NCBI GenBank assembly: GCA_022749755.1
Contig: CM040451.1
Span: forward strand, 5,965,871-6,029,870
Source: Azadirachta indica
Lineage: Eukaryota > Streptophyta > Magnoliopsida > Sapindales > Meliaceae
Length of the DNA: 64,000 nt
Direction of reading: 5' to 3'
Made by a program: the position numbers and the translations under genes. Shown piece by piece: positions 1 through 10,633 of this stretch. The notes beneath the pieces were generated by a model, which saw nothing but the letters and a program-made list of their open reading frames with translations, had not been told where the DNA came from and made no database searches. The stretch's first letter is position 1. Each line of letters opens with the position of its first letter.

Positions 1-470
1 TACGATTGCATGTTTAGACAGGTCGCATGTCTTGTTACTCACCATTGCATAAGGATCATTACGGTGTATTTTATTTTAAAAATGAAGAAGTTGAAAACGG
101 ACAATTTTCAGGGCCTCAATTGTCAAACGTGATGCGGACTTGAAAAACGACTTCATTTCGTGATGGGCCGTACATCTTGTTAGTCATAATCGCGTGAGGA
201 TTCTTACGGTGCATTTTAATTCGAAAATGGAGAAGTTGAAATTGTGCGATTTTTTGGGTCAGAATTTTCAAATGTGATGCGGAGTCGAAAAACGACTTCG
301 TTTTAAGATGGATCGCATGTCCTGTTATTCACCATCGCGTGAGGATCCTTACTGTATTTTTTTTTTTTTAAAATAGAGAGTTCAACACTTACGATTTTCG
401 AGGTCGAAATTGTTAATCGTGATACAAACTCGAGAAACAACTTCGTTTCGAGATGGGTCGTTGAGAAAGC
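1..470 (+). repeat. ~145-bp satellite array, left end
   Basis: Three consecutive monomers are visible. A landmark (ggtcgcatgtcttgtta and variants) recurs at 21, 166 and 311, a step of 145, and again near 466 after a T-run expansion. Each monomer also carries a 'tgaaaaacgacttcgtttcg'-like block and an 'atggagaagttgaaa'-like block. The array runs off the left edge of the window. The same monomer, reverse-complemented, occupies 63725-64000. Satellites of this size are typical of plant centromeric or heterochromatic arrays. I recall a ~145-bp satellite reported in Populus but could not compare it. Confidence 0.88.
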
Positions 471-689
471 TTGTTGTGTGTGATTGGTTTTGTATTAGAG
501 TTCTAGTCTTCCCCTAGCCAAATCATAATAGAGATATTATTAAAGAACAAAGTAGGTAGATCCTGATTAGTCTAAGGAAAATTGAAAGTTGCTCTTGTAG
601 TCAATCATCGATGTGCAAAACCAAAGCTGCCGATGTCAAAAGAAGAAAAATGTTTGTAACAAGCAATTCCAATGTTTAGCAATAGAAAA
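471..689. other. Unclassified sequence right of the satellite
   Basis: AT-rich sequence without a supported ORF or repeat. It separates the last satellite monomer from the hAT-like MITE, whose left target duplication begins at 690. Confidence 0.4.
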
Positions 690-697
690 ATGTTGGC

Positions 698-1366
698 TAG
701 GACTGGGCAAAATGCCCTAATCTAGCTGAAAACAATTTGATTCGGTTTAGTTACCATATTAATTTAGTTGAATTTGGTTTTAAAATCATTTGGTTCGGTT
801 CACTAAACCTAAACAGAAACCGATTAGGATTGATTATAAAATTTTATTTAATCTCTTAAAATTTATAAAAATTATAAATAAATAGATTAATTTACAAAAA
901 TTACATACATACACATAAAATAAAGAGTAATATTATAAATTTTAAAATTCTCCTTTTATAATTACAAAAAAATTTAGTGACTTATATGAAAATATTCCTA
1001 AAAAATTTAAGGACTGAACACTTGAAGCCAGCACCGATCTAGACCCGAACTCTATTGGTTCAGTTTGGAACATTCTTTTTCTGATATTATTACCAATATT
1101 CGATACTAGTCATTCATAGCATTACTATACCTACCCTATTCATTGCTGATTTTTTATTCGTCACCACAGGTTTAATTTACAATGTGTTTGGAAACCTTAA
1201 AATGAGTATTTTACAGCGAGCCGGAAAGGAATTCCATTAATAACTGGCCATTTTAATTCTTTGGAACAACTCTATGAATTTAGTAAATCTTTTTAGGAGG
1301 ACCCAATGACCATAGATCGAACCTATTCAAAATAATCGAATAGAATTCAGAAATTGCCCATCCCTA
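698..1366. mobile_element. hAT-like non-autonomous element (MITE), 669 bp
   Basis: The termini are imperfect inverted repeats: TAGGACTGGGCAA at the left and, reverse-complemented, TAGGGATGGGCAA at the right (11 of 13 match). The 8-bp flanks atgttggc (690-697) and atattagc (1367-1374) differ only by two G/A transitions, which fits an aged 8-bp hAT target duplication. The interior is AT-rich, with 'ggttcggtt'-type runs common in such elements, and has no transposase ORF. Confidence 0.72.
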
Positions 1367-1374
1367 ATATTAGC

Positions 1375-1652
1375 AACTTCATCATTTTTTGTTTCCTCGG
1401 GTATTCTGTTTGTTTGCAAATTTTTGTACTTATAGTGCTTGATTGTTCTAACTAAGGATAGTTTAAGTGTGTAGCTTTGTATTTGAGAAATTCCCTAATA
1501 TTAGACGTCTGTATTTGCTTTTTGACGGGATGATGAGAAAAAAAAATAGAATATGTGTTATTATTTTTCATCATGTTTGACTATATATATATTACTATAC
1601 TAGTTGGTTACTATTTGTGCTTAGTAGATTTTATGAGTTGAGTTTTCTATTG
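1375..1652. other. Unclassified AT-rich spacer
   Basis: There is no coding or repeat signal beyond a short (ta)n run near 1584. It is the target sequence into which the solo LTR at 1658 inserted. Confidence 0.35.
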
Positions 1653-1657
1653 CTGCA

Positions 1658-3031
1658 TGATAAATCAATATTTGTTCTAGTATTTTGTTATGTTTATGCC
1701 TTTATTCATGTATTTTATCTTAAAATTTTATTGCTTTGAGCTTTTTTTTATTACTTGTAGGAATTATTATAAAAAGCCCAAAAACAAACCCAAGATGCTG
1801 GAAGACCTGTATTTGCTGAACATAGTCCGTATTTTTTAGCATAACTTTATCCTCAATACGTATGTGGGTGATACAAAATAATTTGAAAACTAGACATAAT
1901 AATTTACAACCCTACATTTCAAAAAGAAAGCAAATGTTGAAGTTTTAAGGGTCAAAACTCTAGCTGGAAAGAAAATAATTGGGAGACAAACTTTTATTGA
2001 CATGTGGGAGTGAGTTTTGAATAAGTTGTTGATAAAATGAGTAAGAGGGATGACTTTTGGATAGGCTGCTGGGCTAAGAACGAATTGGGAAATAATTTGA
2101 TGAATAACAGGGTTTTCTAAAGATTAGTTTTCCATTGAAGGGGGAGGATTGCTGGATTGAAGAGGACATTCTTGTTAGGCAGAATTATCATCTTCTTCAA
2201 AAACTTGGTGGTGAACCTTCAAAAAAAGAAGCTTTCTTTTAGTTTGTTTATTTTTCAAATATGTTTAGAACTTTTGTAATTAGATTCATAGATTTGGATT
2301 TAAGAATGGAAGTGTAAACATAATTTGGGAGTTTGGCTTTGCCATTGCAATGGTATTGAACATTTTGTGAAATATGATTAATTAGAGGTTGAGATTATTT
2401 TTTGTTCATTGATCTGTATAATTTTGATTATTTGTTGTGGATTTGCTATCTATTATTTGTGATTGAAAATGAATTTGAGAATTAAAGTGTTAGAAACATC
2501 ATCTTAACTTAATTAAGTTCTTTTGAACAAGTATTTAAATTAAATCCATTGAGTTGGTTTGATTTAAATAGTTAAATAATTTCCTTGTAATAATACAATT
2601 AATTAAGTAAAAGCCTCGTATCAACAATATATTTAATTAATTATAAGTGAGAATTAGCTCATTGGAATTCTCTATCTTTAGTGGAAAAACTAATAATCTA
2701 AATTACATAATGGTTGTTTAATTCACTTAATATTTCAATACCAGATTAGATAACTAGCCAAACCCCATCTAATTTCATTGAATTCAACAGAATTTTATAG
2801 ATTTTAAGTTCTTATAATTTGGCTATTTAATCATTTCAATCAAAATAATTTGAATTTGTCATTTGATTGCATTAGAGTATTTACGATTTTATATTTGCTT
2901 TAAGTTAGTAATTAACAGGAAATAATAAGAATTTAAATCATTACAATTCCACGAGAGATTGACCTTGGAGTGAACTTATCGTTAGCTATTAAGGATTTGT
3001 GCACTTATGAGTATTTAAAATTTGCACATCA
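1658..3031 (+). mobile_element. Solo LTR, Athila family A
   Basis: This 1374-bp copy of the family A LTR runs from TGATAAATCAATA to AATTTGCACATCA. It is flanked by a perfect 5-bp target duplication, ctgca (1653-1657 and 3032-3036). The same LTR bounds the complete element at 15545-31655. No primer site or internal sequence follows, so this is a solo LTR left by recombination between the two LTRs of a former full element. Confidence 0.93.
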
Positions 3032-3036
3032 CTGCA

Positions 3037-3651
3037 TCATGTTTTCTTGTGCTTCATATTAGTGCTTTTTTCTGGAGGCTTTGTTTTTCCAGCTTCTTCT
3101 TTGCTTGTGTTGAGTAGCTGCTATTGCTTGTTTTGGGTTTCTTTCATGTAGTGCTAGGAGGGCAAATTTTCGATTCCAGTACAGCTTTAGATAAACCTGA
3201 AATTGAACCAATAGAGTTGGATTGGACTGAAAACGAGTTTTCTCAGGGTTAGGTAGGTTTTGATTTTGGGGGTTCTAAAAAAATGTTGTGAAAACTGCGA
3301 ATAATGGATTCCAACTCAGGTCCTGTGCATACTTGAACTATTAAGCTACATAAGTTTACTTGTTAACGATTATTACAGAAAAAATTTACTCAATCTACAT
3401 ATCAAATCATGATTGCCTAAGTATTTGAGCAGGTCTTGTATCGTTCTAGTGGACTTCAATATTGTTGGACCTCTAGATATAAAATTAAACTCTTTTTGAG
3501 TTGTAGAGAGTAAGGCCCACCATGTCCCTTAAATCTTAACTGATGACCTAAAAGTCGTAACGTTGTAATTTTAAAAGATTGGTTTGAACTTGTCCAAGGA
3601 GATTTGTTGCCTCTAATTGCTACATCTACAATACTTGCTACCACTGTTATC
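3037..3651. other. Unclassified spacer with a possible SINE remnant
   Basis: No supported coding sequence. The segment continues the sequence left of the solo LTR at 1658 and ends at the second hAT-like element. A tRNA-like block on the minus strand near 3306-3348 is listed separately. Confidence 0.35.
3300..3352 (-). mobile_element. Possible tRNA-derived SINE head (A and B box)
   Basis: Read on the minus strand, 3336-3348 gives TAGCTTAATAGTT, an A-box-like element, followed by AGTTGGAATCC (3306-3316), one base from a pol III B box. The order and ~32-nt spacing fit a tRNA-derived promoter. No poly-A or poly-T tail and no target duplication were identified, so this may be a SINE fragment or chance. 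Confidence 0.3.
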
Positions 3652-4129
3652 ACACATGTTAGGACTGGGCAACTAAGACCAAAACTTGGAAAACTAGACT
3701 AGCTCGGACTAAATTGAACCTGTTCAATCCGATCTTACATGTAATTTGGTCTAATTTCGATCTTAATATTAAAAAACTTAGGATTTTTAGTCTGATCTCA
3801 GTTTTCACTAAAAGAAACGAACGAGACCAAAGTTTTTTATTTTTATATTTTTATCAAGTTAATTAATTATAAGGAGAATGACAGTGAGATACTTGTTTTT
3901 TTAAAATAAATGCCAAGTAAATATCTAAACAAAAATATTTGTCAATGACATACCTTTTGTTGGAATTTTCCATTTCCATTATGGTTTGAGCAGCTTTAAC
4001 AATTGTAATAACATAATTATCCTTATAATTTATATTGAAGAATAAATTTATATAAATATCTTTAAATCTTAACTCTTTTTAAAAAAAATTACGTAGATAT
4101 AATCCAAAATCCCTAATTACCCAAATTTC

Positions 4130-4384
4130 CTAATTAATATCCTAATGTAATCAATCAATAAACTAAATTATCAATTAATTTTTAATTCATCCAAAATCTC
4201 TAATTACCCAAAATCCTTAATCAAAGAAACCCAAAATCCCTAATTAATATCCTAATGTAATCAATTAATAAGCTAAATTGTCAATTAATTTGTAATCCAT
4301 CCACAATCCTTAATTATCCAAAATCCTTAATCACAGAAACTCAAAACTCGTAATCCAAAATTCCTAATTAATATGCTAATATAA
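4130..4384. repeat. Minisatellite inside the Mutator-like element
   Basis: A unit starting 'cctaatgtaatcaat' begins at 4141 and again at 4251, and a third start is at about 4375, giving a period of about 110-124 bp. The third unit is interrupted by the solo LTR at 4385 and resumes at 5785 with 'ataatcaatcaataaacc'. Sub-repeats of 'aaatccctaatta' occur within units. Confidence 0.65.
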
Positions 4385-5784
4385 TGATAAGAATGCAGAA
4401 TGTCATATTTTTTTCCCTTAATTTTTTAGTTCATTATGCTTATTTAGTTCTTAAATGTACTTATTATTCTCATATTTTAATTTAGGATGCAAATGAAGAC
4501 ATTAAGTGCAAATCGAAGCTAATTGCATGATTTTGGACAGTTTCAACATTGCTTCGTAATCTGGGCATAACTTTCTCATCCAAGCTCGAATTGAGATGAT
4601 TCAAGATATTGTAGAACATCAAGAAAAGGATCTACAACTTTCATGCTTTGAGTTTTGAGAGATTCTGGCTGCATCAAGGATGAATTTGGGCTTGAAATTG
4701 CTACACCTGTGTGGTTGACGCTCTGGAATGTTCCTTGGCCCACAATTCTAATACACGAATTTAATGCGATTTATTTTTGGAAGTTTTAGATTTGGTACAT
4801 GGAAATTACAGCTGAAATCACCACCCTCCTATTTATATTAAGATTTTATTTGTTTTTAATATTTTTGCTTAATTAGTCATATTTGAATATTGTTATTTTA
4901 GAAGATTTGGTAGAATTCTAGAAACTGAATTAATGTGTATAAAAGGGAGGAGAAATCATGAGTCGAAGCACCCCCTTTCTCTCTTCTCTTCTCTAATTTT
5001 TCTTTCGAATTGTCATCATGGCCCTGCGTGGTTAAACTTTTATAATTAATCGAAGGAAATGGAAGCCTCGGAATTAATAAAATTGTGAGATTTAATTTGA
5101 TTGTTATCGGATTTGACATCTGCGCGTATTTTCATTATTGTCTTGTTTAATTACTAGGAGACTTACTAGTTTATTATTCATTGCAATCTACTGCCAGGCT
5201 AGATGTCAAATCCATAATTGTTTGATTTCTCTGATTTATAAAACAACTAGGATTTAATAATTTGCTGTGTCAGAAATTATTAGATCTTAGGAAGAATGTT
5301 TAACTAAACTAAATGTAGCCACTTGTGCTTGCATTGTTTAGATTAATTGGTCTCTCTAATTCTTAAAGTTGTTACTAAATTAAACCTTTAAGACTTTTCT
5401 TGGGTTATTTAGTAGTTAGGATTAATTAGATCGCTTATTTTCTAATTAACTACAACTAAGGAGAGATAGGAAAAATAGCTCTAATAGTGAATATTCAAGT
5501 GTAAATTGATATATTCTAATATTGATGATTAGTTATAAAATTCTAATGGTGGATGTTGACTTAGACCATGTTTTGTTCTTTTGATTTATTTTGATATTCA
5601 AATTTGAATTGTTCTTTAGTTGTTTTCTTAAAACTATTTTCTTTATATTCAAACACACCACAATCCTTGTTCACATAGTTATAAAATTAGACTAGATACT
5701 CTTCGTGAAAACGATCCTTACTCGCACCACTACATGTATCTTGTTTAGGAGTTTAGGTTTTACTTTTGGTTGCCTGCGACAGCA
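4385..5784 (+). mobile_element. Solo LTR, Athila family B
   Basis: This 1400-bp LTR begins TGATAAGAATGCAGAATG and ends GCCTGCGACAGCA. It is the same family as the LTR at 23305-24726. The flanks tataa (4380-4384) and tatca (5785-5789) form a target duplication with one mismatch. No internal element sequence is present. Confidence 0.88.
4938..4946 (+). promoter_or_regulatory. TATA box of the solo LTR-B
   Basis: TATAAAAGG lies about 550 bp into the LTR, in element orientation, followed by a purine-rich leader. This is a plausible U3/R boundary promoter. The reverse-oriented AthB LTR has the degraded TTTAAAAAGG at the matching place near 24170. Confidence 0.55.
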
Positions 5785-6059
5785 TATCATATAATCAATC
5801 AATAAACCATTATCAATTAATTTTTAATCTATCAACCAAATTATTATTAATTTTAATCCCTCATCCAAATTATCAATCAATTTTAGTCCATCAACCAAAT
5901 TTCCAATCAAAGAAATTTCAATCTTCAACACTACTTCAATCCATCCAATTAAAACTCACTTTGAATCCTAAACTAATTTCATTCCATAATTCCTACGATT
6001 CACACAATACTCTAATTTAATTCCAAATCAATCATTATTTATTTAGCAATTTAGTAAAC

Positions 6060-6305
6060 AAAACAAGAAATAAAGAAGGAAGAAGATCAAAAAGAGAGAA
6101 AAAACATAAAGAACAAGAATACTTAGAGAAAGAAAAAAGAAAAAACAGAAAAGAAGAAGAAGAAGAAGATGATGGAAATAAGAAGGAATGAAAGAAGAAA
6201 AGAAAGAAGAAGATGGAAATAACAAATAGAAGAAAAGAAAGAAGAAAAAGAAGACAGAGAAGAAGGAGAAGAAGTAGGCAGCAGCTGCAGGAGAAAAAGA
6301 AGATA
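6060..6305 (+). repeat. Purine-rich (GAA-type) low-complexity tract
   Basis: About 245 bp of almost pure A/G with 'gaagaagaagaag' runs. Open frames on either strand here are compositional artefacts. Confidence 0.8.
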
Positions 6306-7202
6306 GAGTTTATGATTTCTTCTTTTTTATTATATAATCATTTTTATTAAATTAATTTAATTTTTATATTTATTTAAATCATAATAACCATCTTACCCTC
6401 AAATATATAAAATAATTATGTTTTGTATTTTTTAATTTTAATTTAAAATTGTAATAAGTATTATATCCTTTTTTTGTTATAATAAAGATGGAGAACTTTA
6501 AAGGAGAGGGTGTCATTGACAAATATCTTCAATTTGGGCACCTACTTGACATTTATTTTTAAAATCAAGTATTCTATTGTCATTCTACCTTAATTATATT
6601 ATATTATATTAATGAATTTCAGTATTATAAAGTTAAAATTATATTTATTAAATTAGAAAAAAGGAACATTGATATGTAAATATGTGTTGTTATAGTCTCA
6701 AATTTAAAATAAAAAATAAAAATGAAAACCCAAAAGTCAGATTGAACCAATCGGTCAAACTTCAATCCAATTTAGACTTAAAAATTAAAAACTCAAAATT
6801 TTTTAATTCAGTTCGATTTTCAAAAACCCTAAACCGAACCAACCTGTGCTCGCCTCTAATACTTGTAATTATTAATAAATTACAAGATCTAAATTATGAG
6901 TCCATAGCATATATAAGAACAAACTAGTCACAGTACCAATGCAAAGGAACAGAATGATTTTAAGGATAAGTTGCAATTACTATAAAACTAAATCAATATT
7001 GAAGAAATTCACTTGCAGCGATATTCAATATAAGCATTTGCGACCTGATGGATCTAAAAGCTATGGGAAAGGTGTTTTCTGAGTCTAAAAATAACCAGAT
7101 TAACATTTATGGATGCAAGGAAGACAATAAGATACTAGAATAATATTCAAGGTTAATTTTCATGACAAAAGATAGCCAAAAAGTAAGAATCAGTAATGTT
7201 AC

Positions 7203-7267
7203 CGGGAAGAAATAGATACAAGTGCAAGAGGCATGAACAATAGCCAAGCTTTCAAGATAACCGACAT
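7203..7267 (-). CDS. Candidate first exon with signal-peptide-like N-terminus
   Basis: An ATG at 7267 opens 21 codons reading MSVILKAWLLFMPLALVSIS and onward, with a hydrophobic core like a secretory signal. It ends exactly at a GGTAAC splice-donor-like site. A TATAAAAA box lies 45-50 bp upstream (7311-7318). A plausible acceptor (TTTTTAG) is at 7085-7086, giving a 118-nt intron, but the spliced frame stops after about 10 more codons. A neighbouring frame stays open for 30 codons. I do not recognise a family. It may be a decayed secreted-peptide gene, part of an old LTR, or chance. Confidence 0.2.
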
Positions 7268-7310
7268 TTTCTCTATTTCTCTAGCTGATTTGAACAAGAA
7301 ATTATGTCCC

Positions 7311-7318
7311 TTTTTATA
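7311..7318 (-). promoter_or_regulatory. TATA box of candidate exon
   Basis: TATAAAAA followed by GGG on the minus strand. A nearly identical TATAAAAAGGG occurs in LTR-like sequence near 51665, so this could also be the promoter of an unrecognised LTR. Confidence 0.35.
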
Positions 7319-8315
7319 CTATGTGATGTGTAATCATAATGGAACATAATTATCTCCATGTAATCTTATTTTAATATTTCATATTCTTAAGATAAATTTT
7401 TATTTAAAAGTTAAATTAGTGTAATATACCCCTAATGAAAAGAGTTGTTTAAAAGAATTGTTCTTACAATAAAATACATTGTAACTAATCCCACGTAATT
7501 AGAACAAATATTCAAATTATTCTTAATTATAATTAAATACTTATTTTAAGTAATCCTAAATTAATTAAAATAAGGTTTTAGATTCTAAAAATGGACTCGA
7601 AGGTTTTGGGATTTTTTGTTCCCTATATATTAGTTAAATCACATAATGGATCATTTAGGTCTTTGGCCTAAACTTGGATCTACTTTTATGTTTTACATTC
7701 CAATCCACATTTTAAACTCCAAATGGTGGCTTGGATTCACTTATACTTTTCACACATACCTAGATACAATATCATAGTTTTAACTTGGGTTCGAACTCAG
7801 ATTCAAGGTTGTTCATACGAGAATTTTGCACTGCCTCACACCAGGATTTTACATGTCGGATGCAACCTGTGGCGGGAAGATAGCTTGCACCAAGTCCAAG
7901 TATGCACTCAACAAAAAGAGGTAGTCCAAAGATGATACACAAACCGACGCTCTAGAAAACCTTCAATGGTGACAAAACTTACGTTCCTTGCTCCAACGAA
8001 AATGACTTCAACACCCTCTTCTTTTCATTCCGTTTCCTTCTGTCTCTTATAGGTCTCTGAACCTAAACTTCAACTTGTTTGTCCGTAATCCTTCAAGAAA
8101 CCTTAAAGATGTCAAAGTATACGCAATCTGCTTCTCACATGGCCATTTCATTAAGCTTTCTTTGCCTCTATACTATTTCAAACTCAGAACATCGCCAAGC
8201 TGGTCTGCTCACTTCCTGTAAGACAAATCAATGCTTAGAAAGTAGTTATCTCTCCAACGACCCTTCTCTGATGCTTAAGTTAGTGTCTAATTGGAGAGGA
8301 AAAATAGGCGTAAGT

Positions 8316-9101
8316 TGATAAATCAATATTTTTCATAATATTTTGCTATGTTTATGTCCTTTATTCATGTATTTTATCTTAAAATTTTATTACTTTCAGT
8401 TTCTTTTTATTACTTGTAGGAATTATTATAGAAAGCCCAAAAACAAACCCAAGATGCTAGAAGACCCGTATTTGCTAAATATAGTTCGTATTTTCTAACA
8501 TAACTTTGTCTTCAATACTTGTATTTGGGTGATACAAAATAATTTGAAAATTAGATATAATGATTTACAACCCTATATTTCAAAAAGAAAGCAAATATTG
8601 AAGTTTTAAGGGTTAAAATTCCAGCTGAAAAGAATACAACTGGAAGACAGACTTTTCTTGACATGTGGGAGTGAATTTTGAATAAGTTATTGACAAAATG
8701 AGTAAAAAGAATGGCTTTAGAGGTGCTACTGGGTAGAGAACGAATTGGGGAAGGATTTGATGAATAAGAGGGTTTTCTAAAGAGTGAGTTTTCCATTAGA
8801 GGGTTTTCAATACCAAATTAGATAGTTAGCCAAATCCCATATAATTTTATTGAATTCAACAAAATTTTATAGATTTCAAGTTCTTATAATTTAACTATTT
8901 AATTACTTCAATTAGAATAATTTGAAATTGTCATTTGATTATATTAGAGTTTTACTATTTTATTTTTGCTTAAATTAGTAATTAACAGGAAATAATAAGG
9001 ATTTAAACCATTACAATTTCACGAGAGATTGACTTTGAAGTGAACTTATAGTCAACTATTAATGATTCGTGCACTTGTGAGTATTTAAAATTTGCACATC
9101 A
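8316..9101 (+). repeat. 5' LTR of AthA-1, internally deleted
   Basis: It starts TGATAAATCAATA and ends TTTGCACATCA like the full LTR-A copies, but is 786 bp instead of about 1380. About 600 bp are missing at about 8812, where 'ttccattagaggg' jumps directly to 'caataccaaattagat'. Confidence 0.9.
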
Positions 9102-9107
9102 AGTTTT

Positions 9108-9125
9108 TGGCACCGTTGTTGAGGA
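9108..9125 (+). other. Primer-binding site of AthA-1 (Asp-tRNA type)
   Basis: TGGCACCGTTGTTGAGGA lies six bases after the LTR end. It matches the TGGCGCCGTTGCCGGGGA primer site of Athila-type elements except for four changes, three of them G-to-A or C-to-T and one G-to-A within GG. Confidence 0.8.
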
Positions 9126-9286
9126 ATTGGTGTTTAAATTCTATAGTTGTTTTCTTTATTGCTATTTTTTTATTTGTTTTGAGTGTTTTATATGTTCTTA
9201 TTTCATTTGTTGTGAGTGTTTCATTTATTGCTATTTTATTTTTTTTTTGTAACTTAATTTTTATTTTTCTTTCATTAGGTATATGC

Positions 9287-10632
9287 TAATGCGCAAATTT
9301 TAAATGCTTGCAAGTGCACGAATCATTAATAACTAACGATAAGTTTACCCAAAGTCGATCTCTTGCAGAATTGTAATGGTTTAAATCCTTATTGTTTCCT
9401 GTTAATTATTAATTTAAGCAAACATAAAATCGTAAATACTCTAATGCAATTAAATGACAATTTCAAATTATTTCAAATGAAATAATTAAATAGCCAAATT
9501 ACAAGAACTTGAATCTATAAAGTTCTATTGAATTCAATGAAATTAGATGGAGTTTGACTAGCTATCTAATCTGGTATTGAAATATAAGTGAATTAAACAA
9601 CCATTATGTATTTTAGATTATTGGTTTTTCCACTAAAGTTAGAGAATTCCAATGATCATGGTAATTCTCACTTACAATTAATTAAATATATCCTTGATAT
9701 GAAGCTTCTACTTAATTAATTGTATTGTTATAAGAAAATCATTTAACTAGTTAAATCAAACCAACTCAATGGATTCAATTTAAATACTTGTTCAAAAGAG
9801 CTTAATTAAGGTAAGATGATGTTTCTAACACCTTAATTCTCAAATTAATTTCACTCACAAATAATAGATAGCAAATTCACAACAAGTAATCAAAATTATA
9901 CAAATCTATGAATAAGAAATAATCTCAACCTTCAAATTAATCACATTTCACAAAATATTCAATACTATTTCAATAGCAAAGTCAAACTCTCAAAATATGT
10001 TGACACTTCTATTCTTAAATTCAAATTTATGAATCTAATTACAAAAGTTCTAAACATATTTGAAAAATAAACAAACTAAAAAAAAGCTTCCCTTTTTGAA
10101 GGTTCACCACCAAGTTTTTGAAAAAGATGATAATTCTGTTCAGCAAGAATGTCCTCTTCAATCCAGCAATCCTCTCCCTTTAATGGAAGACTCACTCTTT
10201 AGAAAACCCTATTATTCATCAAATTCTTCCCCCATTCATTCTCAGCCCAGCAGCCTCTCCAAAAGTCATCCCTCTTACTCATTTTGTCAAGGAAAGTTTA
10301 TCTCCCAATTGTCTTCTTTCCAGCTGGAGTTTTGACCCTTAAAACTTCAACCTTTGCTTTCCTTTTGAAATGTAGGGTTATAAATCATTATGTCTAGTTT
10401 TCAAATTATTTTGTATCACCCAAATACGAGTATTGAGGACAAAGTTATGCTACAAAATACGAACTATGTTCAGCAAATACGTGTCTTCCAGCATCTTGGG
10501 TTTGTTTTTGGGTTTTCTACAATAATTCCTACAAGTAATAAAAAGAAGCTTAAAGTAATAAAATTCTAAAATAAAATACATGAATAAAGGACATAAACAT
10601 AACAAAATATTAGGACAAATATTAATTTATTA
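9287..10632 (-). mobile_element. Solo LTR-A inserted in the AthA-1 leader
   Basis: A reverse-oriented LTR-A of 1346 bp. Its plus-strand edges read taatgcgcaaatttt and aatttatta, so both terminal dinucleotides have mutated. The flanks tatgc (9282-9286) and catgc (10633-10637) are a target duplication with one mismatch. Removing it restores the leader seen in AthA-2 ('attaggtacatgcacgg'). Confidence 0.88.
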
Positions 10633-10633
10633 C

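Larger units (their letters stand above)
3872..6589. mobile_element. Non-autonomous Mutator-like element with long terminal inverted repeats
   Basis: The terminal inverted repeats are about 80 bp (3872-3954 and 6509-6589) and roughly 80% identical by eye, sharing blocks such as AGAATGACA and ATATTTGTCAATGACA. A perfect 9-bp target duplication, ttaattata, flanks it (3863-3871 and 6590-6598), the size expected for the Mutator superfamily. The interior has tandem repeats, a solo LTR and a purine-rich tract but no transposase ORF. Confidence 0.82.
3660..6859. mobile_element. Second hAT-like element, split by a Mutator-like insertion
   Basis: The left terminus TAGGACTGGGCAA matches the MITE at 698. 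The right terminus, reverse-complemented, is the more diverged TAGAGGCGAGCA. The 8-bp flanks acacatgt (3652-3659) and atacttgt (6860-6867) agree at 6 of 8 positions. Without the nested element, about 480 bp remain, with the same 'aaccgaacc'-type interior. There is no transposase. Confidence 0.5.
6868..8315. other. Unclassified segment between the hAT-like element and AthA-1
   Basis: I recognise no repeat shared with the rest of the window. The left half is AT-rich and holds the minus-strand TATA and signal-peptide-like ORF near 7203-7320. The right half (about 7770-8310) is visibly richer in GC and has open frames of 70 and 79 codons (7723-7935, 8079-8318) with no recognised similarity. It may be a remnant of host genic DNA or an unrecognised old element. 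Confidence 0.35.

Noticed and set aside
6043..6225. 60-codon Phe/Leu/Ser-rich frame on the minus strand, looking like a membrane protein
   Set aside because: It is the complement of a purine-rich GAA-type tract; composition alone explains it.
7787..7798. gggttcgaactc, resembling a pol III B box or a tRNA T-arm
   Set aside because: No A box at a suitable distance and no cloverleaf could be folded around it.
8551..8796. 81-codon frame beginning MENSLFRKPSYSS on the minus strand, recurring at 15780, 30505 and elsewhere
   Set aside because: It recurs because it lies in each LTR-A; length and sequence vary without sign of selection.
9092..9289. 65-codon hydrophobic frame in the AthA-1 leader
   Set aside because: It starts inside the LTR end and covers the T-rich leader and primer site; AthA-2 has the same leader without a conserved frame.
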